This document shows, piece by piece, positions 1-9,410 of a stretch of 64,000 bases of DNA; position 1 is the first letter of the stretch, and each line of letters starts with the position of its first letter. The stretch covers positions 82,168,358 to 82,232,357 of the forward strand of contig CM065814.1 in assembly GCA_033398695.1 (NCBI GenBank). Reading direction: 5' to 3'. The notes below the pieces were generated by a model, which was not told the DNA's origin, searched no databases, and worked only from the letters and a program-made list of their open reading frames with translations. This DNA is from Orobanche coerulescens (taxonomy: Eukaryota > Streptophyta > Magnoliopsida > Lamiales > Orobanchaceae). The translations under genes were made by a program, and so were the position numbers.

Positions 1-515
1 ATTATTCAAACAAACATCATGTCTAGAAGTTGGGATGATTATGTATAGGATATCATTGTTGCGACATCATAGTTGGAATCCTATTACATCAAATATTGAG
101 AACAATATTCTGAGATTGATTATCCTTATTGAATTGCGTTGCCATAGTGATCGAAGAGTTGGAATTTTAATCACCGTAGTTAATCGGGCTTAAGAAGGAA
201 TCATCAAAGGTTGTACCATTTCTTATAAAGTTGGAATTGTTAGTTCATCTTTAAGACGAAGTCTGAATGTATTGGAATCTAGTGCATCAACCTTAGTTCA
301 CCGAACTTCAAATGAGAATTGTAATCAAGATTGAATATAGTGTTGTGATGATATATGTATCCTTGAATTTCGAAGATGTTTGAATCCATAAGATCATTCA
401 AAATTGTATGAACATGATATGTATAGAGATAACATATGTTATTCACTGAGGATTTCGTTAGCTTCATCACAATCAAGACAGTCGTCTGCCCAGTGAGAAA
501 CTGTCATGCATGTTT

Positions 516-735
516 AGCGTAAGCTAAACTATATAGTTAATGTACGCTATCGGTCTTAGTTAACGTATGCTACGTTTGGTACGTAACGTACGTTATATCA
601 TCAGACAAGTCAAGTCGACTGATCAGAGAGGAACTGTCGACACATGGTTAGCGTACGCTAGACTTTGTAGCTTACGTACGCTAACGAGTAAGCTTAACGT
701 ACGCTACCGAGGGTACGTAACGTACATTAAGAAGG
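516..735. repeat. Palindrome array, CGTACG type (family alpha LTR)
   Basis: At least eight copies or near copies of a short palindrome with core CGTACG (for example TTAGCGTACGCTA, TAACGTACGTTA) occur within 220 bp, spaced 15-45 bp apart. It lies in the putative U3 part of the LTR. A TATA box downstream is not clear here (a weak TTTTTATGA near 750). Confidence 0.8.
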
Positions 736-1002
736 TCAGGCAGGTTACATTTTTATGAACTTTCGACCATAATTTGGGTTGTTAGATGTTCGTTCGACAT
801 GAGATGAATTCTATATTATTTCTGTTGTTAAGGTTAGAGCTTAGCAACGTGATTTATCGAAGGGGGTGACCTTCGAGCGTTTCGATATTTGTGGGAGTTT
901 TATCCTTGTCATCGGATCGAGGCAAGTACTTTAATTAGAATTGTCCGTATTATGTCGGTTATGTTATGATTGTATTGTGTACATGTGTTGTGATTAATTG
1001 TC

Positions 1003-1145
1003 CACCATGCGTTGATCCGACGGGAATCATCATGGGAAATCTATAGCTGTGTGTGCTGGATCGTTGGATAGGTAGTTCCACCATGCTTTGGTCCGACGGG
1101 ATCATTATGGGAATCTATAGCTGTGTGCACTGGATCGTTGGAATA
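1003..1145 (+). repeat. Two-unit tandem repeat in LTR
   Basis: Two imperfect units of about 70-76 bp each begin CCACCATGC and contain TCCGACGGGA, a CTATAGCTGTGTG block and CTGGATCGTTGG. The unit resembles, on the opposite strand, the five-unit array of Tekay-2 (16752-17085), which shares GGTCCGACGGGATCAT. Confidence 0.8.
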
Positions 1146-1642
1146 CCATGAGTATGTTTGGGACTGTTATGTTGTGATATGTGTTGTTGTTATTTCTCGT
1201 TGGAGAAACTTGTTATGATTATTGTTGATTAAATCATTGTTGTATGATTATCGTACATGTACTAGCATCGTTGTCCTAACCCATTCGAGGGTGAATATTT
1301 GTTTATGTTCAGGATCTAGGAGAGTAGGGAAACAACCACTGGAGCTGCATGACGACGAGGTTGCAGAGTGATGTTCCGGCCGGGTTTAATTGTCTGTTGT
1401 TTGCATTATTTTTATTAAGTACTCGAGTACGTTATCATTGTGATGATTGATTTCGGTGATGTATTAATATTCCTCTTTCGGATATTGTATATTTGGTATT
1501 GACCCAGAACTGTTGTATTTTTAATTCAGTTACTTTTATATGATGGTATCTGTTATTGTATTTTCTTTCCTTCGGCCTTGTAAATTCTTATGTAAAGGAT
1601 TCACGGTGCTGTAATATTCCTGAATATATCAGGGGTGTTACA

Positions 1643-1773
1643 CATCATGTTCCAATTAACTTGTGGGATCAGTTTAGGTGGAATAAGCTTCCTTCAACTC
1701 GTGGAAATCACACAGATCACAGTAATATATAAACTCATGGAAAATATAAAATGATTATTCTACCAATAATATT
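1643..1773. other. Unassigned spacer
   Basis: This 131-bp AT-rich spacer separates the end of the alpha LTR from the start of the hAT relic. Bases 1643-1647 (catca) would be the 3' target-site copy of the alpha element; its partner lies outside the window. No gene is seen. Confidence 0.5.
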
Positions 1774-2439
1774 TTTCCCCGGCCTTGGAGGGCAGGCCAA
1801 CATAGGCGACGGTCCAAGGCCCACCACCTCAAGGGGCCCGAATTTTTGTAGTCCATCTACATATATATTAATTTGGGCTCTAAATACTTACTTTGTTCTT
1901 ATATTTCGATTTGGGCCTTTTGATATTTAATGTTTTTGACTTTTGGGCCCAAAAATATTATTACATGTAACCAGTGCTAAAAAAGTACCTTGAGAAACAA
2001 AAAAAAATTGGATTGTAGGCTACCGTTTTGCAGCGATTCTTCATCTTCTTCTCCTCAATTTCTCCAACACAACAGTCACCCACATATATCAATTTCATTC
2101 CCAATTTTTTTTAACCGTTGAAACTATGCAAATAAATAGTAGAAATCACCTATGAAGCATGTGGACTTCATTTTGAGCCCCGTTCTTGGGTTGGGGAAGT
2201 TTCGGGGACAGTGACAGCACGGGGAGCTGGGAAATCTTCCTCGGCACTAATCTGGATGGTTGGGGATGGCTCGGGTTTTGGGGACAGCGGTGGGAAACCC
2301 TGGGGACGTCTCAGGGATATTTTTGGAAGAGAAAAAGAAATAAAATATATAAATTAGGAAATATATGCCCTATAATTTCCGCACCTCATTCTCCCTGAAA
2401 GAGAGAACGGAGAACACAACCAGCAGTCCTACTCTTCTC

Positions 2440-2530
2440 AGGTAGTTGTCTCTCTTTTTGTCGCTCTCTCTCCCTCTCTCATATCTCTCTCTCTCCCTCT
2501 CTCTCAGATCTCTCTATCTCTCTCACTCTC
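2440..2530. repeat. CT-rich microsatellite
   Basis: A run of TC/CTCTCTC with occasional A and G interruptions. It sits in the presumed 5' leader of the hAT element. Confidence 0.85.
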
Positions 2531-3652
2531 TCCTTTGATCTCTCGGACCGTCGACCTTCACCCAAAAAGTGGAAGTAGATTTTTATTTTTCTTAGTCCTT
2601 ATTTGTGAAACCGGTTATTGCAGATTTGCAATTGACTTTTTTTTTCTTACCACAGACGGGTTATTACCTATCAGGCACTTATCTGTCATCTTTTTTTTTT
2701 TTTTTTTTTTTGAACTTATTTCTGAAATTGATAATTGCAGTTGTTTTGTCTTATAATATATTATATATAATTGTGTTTAAGGATTACGTATTTAAAATCT
2801 GATTGTTGTGATCGAACTCTTTTGATGTTATAATAGTGGCTTATCACTGACATATGGATTTTAATTTCGGAATTATGTATGTTGTATGAATTTTAATTTT
2901 GGGATTTTCTTCCCGTACCCATGTCGTACCCTTTTTTGAAATTTTAATTTTACCATTTTTGTCCCTGCACCCCTTCTTATTTTTCGTCCTCGTTCCCGTA
3001 TCTATGCTACCTAACAAATCACAAAACATCCTGTATCCAATCTTCTGCAATTTTACTTTGTGCAATCTGCTCTGCCATAGTTCAATCTGTAATTCTTTTT
3101 TTTCCATCTGCTTCTGTGCTTCAATCACCGAGCGGCTACAACTCTACTGTTTCTACATCAAGCATTTTACAGGTTAGTAAATTAAGTGAATTGTTTGTTT
3201 ATTCCATTTATTTTTTCAATTTTTTTTTCCAATAATTCTATTATTTTTTCAATCTAATTGTTGAAACTCTAATTTTTTTAATCTAGATACTAAGCTAATT
3301 CTCTTTATTTGATATAGACCATTTGGTAGGTAATAATATTACAAAGTTACAATTGCAAGCATAGCTTCTTATTAATTCACGGAGAGTGAGTGAGTCACTA
3401 TTTGTTTTGTTCATCTAATTGTTGAAAGATAAACTCGTCGTAGAGTCAAAGTCAACAATCTAGTACTTTTATTATTTTTTTATCTAATTGTATAATTTCA
3501 TTGTTTAATTTTCATATTTGGAGTAATATTCAATAATCGGGGAACACAGTCTCTCAATCATCAATTTAATCGAGGTAATATCATTCCTTTATTAATTAAT
3601 TAATTTTGTTTCTATTAGGTACTTGGTTTTACTTGTTAATTTATGCATAGAT

Positions 3653-4837
3653 ATGCCTCCTAAAAAAACATCTTTCTTAGAGTGAAAAAAAGGAAAAAAG
3701 AAATAAAAAGAATAGAGGAACTCACTAAATCACAAAAAGTGACATAGATATTTTATTTTGTGAAAAATATCAATTCTCAGTGAACAAATTGAGAATTCAA
3801 ATGCAAATAGGCTTGATGTGTCACCTGAAATTCAAGATATTAATGAGAATATGGATGACTCGAATGAGCATAAATATATACTTGCTACTGAGAGTATAGA
3901 TAACTTGAATGAGCATGAAAATATTTCTCATATGCCAAATGATGATAGAGATAGCAATGAAAATTTTATTTCCCCATTTGATATATATGATCCTAAAAAT
4001 TGGGATGGACTTGATAATAATGCCCGTGATATTTTGGTTGAAAATGGTCCTATAAGAGAAATCAATCTTGTATTTCCTTTGGACTACATCGCTAGGCATT
4101 TTTCTTGTGCTCATTATATTAGAAAGTTGAGTAATGGTGAAGTGCAAGATCGAAAGAGGTTAGTATATCGTAAACATGTGGATAAAGTGTATTGTTTTTG
4201 CTAGAAATTATTGAAGAATACACATAATACAAGTTCTCTAGCAAATGATGGATCTAATTAAACCTTTGACAGGACCTCGTACTGAATATCATCCGTGTGG
4301 GTTCGATTCGGGGGGGGGGGGGGTGACTTCATGTTCTCTTTACCTGGGAGAATCTGGTTGTACGTCAGCAGAACCCGAAAAGACACTGATCAGTTCGTGC
4401 ACATCCCGCGATTTAACTTGGTGGGAGTAATGAGAAAGCAGAGCTGTTACCCTCAAACATCGTTAGGTGTAAGCCTAGAAATTGAGTTATAAAAAAAAAA
4501 AAGAGATAGGAAACATATTAGTAAAAGGCTTCAAGAACATGAAGATTATATAGAACATATGACTAATATGAATGCTTGGAATGAATTGAAAATGAGATTA
4601 GATGAAAATGAAACAATTGAAAAAAACTTGCAACTTGAAATCTCAAAAGAAAAAGACTGTCGGAAACAAGTTTTAGCTAGAATAATAGCAAGTATAAAAT
4701 ATCTTTCTAAATATTGTTTAGGTTTTCGTGGATCTAATGAGAAACTTTATCAAGATAACAATGGTAATTTTTTAGAACTGATTGAAATGATTGGAGAATT
4801 TGATGTTGTGATGCAAGATCATATTAGACGTATATAA
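3653..4837 (+). pseudogene. hAT transposase N-terminal part, TTF-type zinc finger, broken
   Basis: The family start is likely the ATG at 3653 (MPPKKTSFLE), just after an intron-like TAG end, but stops follow within about 10 codons. The open part at 3818-4204 reads [20 protein letters not shown], then [20 protein letters not shown] and [11 protein letters not shown], the conserved block of plant zinc finger MYM-type 1-like/TTF-domain hAT transposases. A SINE-like insert (about 4258-4500) interrupts it. Similarity resumes at 4559-4837 with MTNMNAWNELKMRLDENETI and GFRGSNEKLYQDNNGNFLEL, ending MQDHIRRI. The catalytic RNase H-like core and dimerisation domain that should follow are missing; copia A begins 30 bp later. 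No function is expected. Family assignment comes from recalled motifs, not a search. Confidence 0.75.
4258..4500 (+). mobile_element. SINE-like retroposon insert
   Basis: This stretch interrupts transposase similarity, has a different base composition, carries GGGTTCGATTCGG at 4299-4311 (matching the pol III box B GGTTCGATTC) and ends in an A-run (about 4491-4502). These are SINE hallmarks. A good box A and target-site duplication were not found, so it may be 5'-truncated. A run of 13 or so G follows the box B (about 4310-4323). Confidence 0.38.
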
Positions 4838-4866
4838 AGCATGGTTAAAAAAATGCTAGGCGTTAG

Positions 4867-6332
4867 TGTTGGGATTAAGTGATTCAAATCGAGTTACACA
4901 GCGGAAAGTAAACCGATCTAACCAGATAAAAATCAAACTCCTAAAACGGATCGATCAAGCATTGTAATGAGTATACATTGACGAAGATAAAATTAAGAAG
5001 TCATACCCTTGTAGACCTTTGATAATATCTTTTTGAAGGGAAAACTCGAGCCAAGATTTTTCCGGTCACCAACACGTACACGAATCTAATTCATTCTAGC
5101 TTGATGAATGATCAAGTACCGAATATGCCGAGTGTCTCTACGTTATTATGCATCGGATATTGATCGAAAAAATTTTATATCAATTCATTCTCGAAGAACA
5201 GAGCAAAGAATTGATATAGTATTTTTCTTCTCTTCTCTTCTTCCTTTTTATTTCTCTCTAAGATGAAATAATATCAACAAAAAATTTCTTCTCCTTCCTC
5301 TTTTCTTAGCTATGGCCAGCAACATTTTCTTGTGTGTGTGTGTGTGTGTGTATGTTTCTGTGTTTTTCCAACTCTCCATGGTGTATTATGATCATGTCAT
5401 ATATAATACATAAAGAGATCAAATAAATAAATAAATGATGATTTCTCATCCATTTATCCACAAGTGAGATGTCATCCATCCCACCACACCACACACCATA
5501 TGGAGAAAAGTGAAGAAGATAAAAGGTAAGAGAGGGGGCGGCCCACGCTAGGTTGGTGAGGAAACGAGTCGAGCCACTCGGTTCGTGTATCGGACGTTCT
5601 CGTGTACGTTAAGTACACTTCGTTTTATCTTAAATGTATTTATACTTAATTAATTAATATAATTAATTAATTTTATCAAATACAAAATAATAATAATATC
5701 TTTCGAAGAAATATTATTTATGAATTAAAGTAATCATCCAATAATTAATTTCAATTCACAAGACCGCAATAATTTATCAAATAAATCAAATTAGATATCC
5801 AATATCCAATATTAATGAAGAGATAATAAATACATATTTTATCCATCAAAGATCCTTGTGCATCACTCCATAGGTCCGCCTTAGTCGGCAACAGGAGGAA
5901 CCAAGGAGTACGGGTAACAGTTAGCCAGTCTAGTACTCCGTACCGTAACCCAACTAAGAATAAATGATCGGATCATTCCAAAACCATTTTGTCGTGTATA
6001 CTATATACGTATAAACCCTTCAATCATATGTCCTTGTCAAGTATTAGGGCCACGGTAAAGTCAAACCCTATTATAACTTGACTCTATGCATTTGTTAATA
6101 CAAACCGAGATCACTGAGCTCTTGTGTATCAAATATAATTAGCTCTAACTGCTTTGGCCAAAGACTTATGATCTCATTCGCCATTAACCGCATTGTACAT
6201 TTACCCGCTCACTTACAAGAGAAAGAATTCGATCTTGGTATTTAGTAGAGATTGCTACTTGTCCGCTGAGATGCATTTCGAGGTTGACCCCACCAACTAG
6301 TGATTGGATTCAACTACTCTAATGACTAACTT
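4867..6332 (-). repeat. Copia A 3' LTR, first part
   Basis: It starts TGTTGGGATTAAG at 4867 and runs to the Tekay-1 target site (aactt, 6328-6332). The rest of the LTR is at 14955-15458. Total length without the insertion is about 1.97 kb. It holds a GT microsatellite at about 5331-5350. No gene is present; short reading frames here are LTR noise. Confidence 0.85.
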
Positions 6333-7091
6333 TGTAACACCCCCAATCCGCTCAGGGATATTACATGCCGTAGAACCTTTCCTCAAGGATCTACCAGGCT
6401 AGTAACAACAAATGAACAACTCGACGATGCCTTTACGGCTACAATAACTCAGTAGACCGACTTGGTATTTCAATAAAAACATACAACTCAATTACAATTC
6501 TTGCCCACACAGGGGTCAAAATACAACAACTCCCGTACAACGGGAAAAATTACTGCAGTGGAAAATAAAGTACAACCGAACCAATTCTCAACGTACGGTT
6601 CCACATGTGATTAGTATCGATCATCTTTCATCATCGTTCATGCCGACCCTGTGCCACGCTCCCTGAAACCTGAATGCAATACAAACATCCGCCCCCCGAA
6701 TACTCGGGGGTTAGCAAAACTCCACTATTTTGCGAGTGCAAGTACAAAGTACAAATACGAGTCATACAATTCAAATTCCAAGAATACGATAATCAGGAAT
6801 CCTCAAAGATTCAAAAACAACAAAACGAATACTTCTCGAGGCAATAATTTGAGTAAAACTTTCCACATCTGAAAGATCACAAATAACGAGAACAGTTTGC
6901 AAAACGGTTTAAAATACCCTCGGGAGTTTTAATAGAAAACAACTTAGGACTATCAAATCATTCTCCTTCGAAAATCAACAGGGTCACAACCCAAAGGTTT
7001 TGTTTTCACACATAGAAAACCGACAACAATTTACAGGGCCAAAACCCAAGTCACGTGTCCTCGACGGACATAAAATCAACACAACATAATC

Positions 7092-7265
7092 ACATACAAG
7101 CATCGCCTAGGACCGGGACGAAGCCACAAATCCCACTCGAGGCCTGTAAGGACCCTCCCGAGCTGGACACAATCATAAAACAAATCACGCACACGCATCG
7201 CTTAGGATCGGGACGAAGCCACAAATCCCAATCGAGGCCTCTAAGGACCCTCCCGAGCTGGCTAG
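7092..7265 (-). repeat. Two-unit tandem repeat, Tekay-1 left LTR
   Basis: Two units of about 97 bp share GCATCGCYTAGGAYCGGGAC, GAAGCCACAAATCCC, CGAGGCCT and GGACCCTCCCGAGCTGG. The same pair lies at 12661-12832 in the right LTR. A second, longer duplication follows at 7283-7545 (CCTCTCCAGACCTACCCGA seen twice, about 170 bp apart). Confidence 0.85.
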
Positions 7266-8572
7266 TGAAACAAACTCAAACCACCCATAAGTTATCTTGA
7301 CATCGTACTCGCAAGTACCTATTCTCGGAGCCCTCTCCAGACCTACCCGATTAGATAACCTTATGGTCAAATCATACACACTGGCTGTACTCGCAAGTAC
7401 ACGCCGTCGGAGGCTTCACAGGTCCCTACCCGGTCAAACATCAATCGAACATACCCACAAGTTATCGTGACATCGCACTCGCAAGTGACGATTCTCGGAG
7501 CCCTCTCCAGACCTACCCGAATTGATAACCTTGTGGTCAAATCATCAATGCATCGAGCTCACAACAAGGGTTTCACATTTACCACAATCACAAACACATC
7601 AAATCATGAGTTAATACAACCAACACTTAGCAAAACACCACGTCGAACCATAACGCATCGAAAAGAGATAATATGTGTATATATATTATCAAAGCAGAAC
7701 CACAATAACAAGCGAATTCATAGGGTTCACTTAATCATTCACGGGGCACAATATTCACAAAACACACGCGTTTTAAAAGCGAGCCCTTAACGAGGATAAA
7801 CCGAATCTTTTGAAAGTTCAAATCAAACGATCAAACAAACACATAGAGACGATCACTAATTATCATATTCACAAAACAAAAATTGTATGGACAAGGTACT
7901 TGCCTCGAATAACCACAACGCATAGAATCGACCGAAGTAGGTTGGCACGAACCGACTACGAACCCGCCGACTCCACCGAACGCTAACCTGCGACAATAAA
8001 CTACGAACAACAATAGCAACAATGAAAACGAATTCCAAAGCACGACCTAAAGTCGTTGAATTGAAGGGCCGAACGACACAAATTCAAGGGTTTCCCCCAA
8101 AATGGCCAAGAACACAAAGATACGATCACAATGAGAACCAAGGTAAAAAACAACGGAAATCCCACCAAACTATCGAAGGGAAACTCATTGGGACATTTAA
8201 TCGAACACTCAATATTCGATAACTCCCAAGAACACTCGAATCACTAATCGAGTTGAACAAACTTCAAATATGGATATACAACCTATAGAACACGATTAAT
8301 AACATCATACTACACCAACTGATGTATCAAAATCGGACTAGAGTCGAAATCAAGAACAAATTCTCCAAAGAGTCAACTTGAAGGAAAATCAAGAAATATA
8401 CCTTAATTCGACGAAGAAGACGGATTGGATGATGATATAAGCAACAAGAATCTTCAAAAAGGCCTTGGAAATGAGTCGAATCAGCCAAGAACAACTCCTA
8501 CCTGTCACTCCCGTCCGCAGCCGCATAAAAACGAGGAAAAAGTGAGAAAAACAAAGTCTGGCCGAGCTCAGG

Positions 8573-8582
8573 CTATATATAG
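8573..8582 (-). promoter_or_regulatory. TATA-like box, Tekay-1 left LTR
   Basis: CTATATATAG lies directly downstream (minus strand) of the palindrome array. The counterpart in the right, 5' LTR is at about 14154-14163. This would be the RNA start region of the element. Confidence 0.6.
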
Positions 8583-8589
8583 CCGGCAG

Positions 8590-8882
8590 GGTTACGGCCG
8601 TAACCGGCAGGGCCTTACGGTCGTAACCGGCATTCATCAAAATACGCCCAGCGCCTGCCGATCGCTTACGGCGGTAACCGACAGGGCCTTACGGCCGTAA
8701 CTCGGCACTTACGGCCGTACCCGGCAGGTCCTTATGGCCATAACCGGAATTCGTCCGAACACTGCCTGGCACCCGTACGGCCGTAACTCACAGCCCTTAC
8801 GGCCGTAACTGGCATTCGTCCAGCCATGTCGGCCGAGCATGTACGTCCGTAACCGACACCTTACGGCCGTAACTCGTCCAGG
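8590..8882. repeat. Palindrome array, CGGCCG type (Tekay-1 left LTR)
   Basis: About ten copies or near copies of TTACGGCCGTAA are spaced 15-50 bp apart, often in a longer CAGGGCCTTACGGCCGTAAC context. They end within about 10 bp of the TATA-like box, on its upstream side in element orientation. The counterpart array is at about 14170-14475 with scattered substitutions. Confidence 0.88.
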
Positions 8883-9410
8883 CCAGGCCCTGCTCCGGCC
8901 GTGACTCGGCCGTGGCCACTCCAACGGCCCGGACAACCCCGAAACCCGAACCTGAATATAAACCGAAGATACGGTTACGAAGTACTCGCAAAGACGAATT
9001 CGAGCACTAAGAGAACACATGATTCCGACCACCCGAAGGCTCAAAATTTGACAACGGAAAGTAATTACCCCAAACTTTGGGAAATTACGAAAATGGCCCA
9101 AAACGTCCGAAATACACGATACACGATCGAAACACCAAGCCGAAGCTCGCAACATGAATAATAACATTAAATGAACTTACGAGAAACTCGAAACAACAGT
9201 TTCAGACGAGATTCGCAAGAATTGAACTCAAGTGCGGAAAAACCGCTTAAGAACACGGAACTCAACAAAACGATACCGAAACGAACTCGGATGACAAAAA
9301 GTGCAGAATTAAATACTCTTAGAATGATGAAACAATCACGAGCATGTCGTCAAAATGGGCTCCTGCCGAAATATAGAAAATTACCGAAGTCCGAAATTGC
9401 GGGTATTACA

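Larger units (their letters stand above)
1..1642 (+). mobile_element. Ty3/gypsy LTR, 3' portion (family alpha)
   Basis: The segment ends in a typical LTR terminus (GGGGTGTTACA at 1632-1642), the reverse complement of the TGTAACACCCC starts of the minus-strand gypsy LTRs in this window. No primer-binding site follows 1642, so this is a 3' LTR or solo LTR on the plus strand whose start lies before the window. It carries a palindrome array (about 516-735) and a two-unit tandem repeat (about 1003-1145). Its palindrome-array region is clearly similar, in reverse orientation, to element E at 63300-63490, so the two belong to one family. No coding sequence is credible. Confidence 0.72.
1774..4840 (+). 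mobile_element. hAT-type DNA transposon relic (TTF/ZMYM1-like)
   Basis: The left end (about 1774-1850) is rich in GGCC, with ...GGCCTTGGAGGGCAGGCC and AAGGGGCCCGAATTTT. This style is known from plant hAT elements that carry TTF-type zinc-finger transposases. The transposase pseudogene follows at 3653-4837. Between them, 2400-2535 is a CT-rich 5'UTR-like stretch and 2690-2711 a T-run. The element is truncated after the N-terminal third of the transposase, so no right terminal repeat was found and the right edge is set by the pseudogene's end. The G-rich piece 2165-2330 is unexplained. Confidence 0.55.
6333..9410 (-). repeat. Tekay-1 3' LTR (left copy)
   Basis: 3078 bp, very similar along its whole length to 11904-14949. 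It holds tandem repeats (7092-7265; 7283-7545), a TATA-like box at 8573-8582 and a palindrome array at 8590-8882. Reading frames inside it (for example 152 codons at 8709-9167) run through the palindromes and are not conserved in the other copy. Confidence 0.9.

Noticed and set aside
2899..3177. 92-codon plus-strand frame rich in Phe, Leu and Ser
   Set aside because: Compositional product of a T-rich intron-like stretch before the hAT exon; no start context or similarity.
8590..8882. CRISPR-like array of short palindromic repeats
   Set aside because: Units are about 12 bp with irregular spacing, in an LTR of a plant genome; no cas genes, no 25-40 bp repeats and no unique equal-length spacers.
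8709..9167. 152-codon minus-strand frame in the Tekay-1 left LTR
   Set aside because: It runs through the palindrome array, has no recognisable motif, and is not kept in the right LTR copy.
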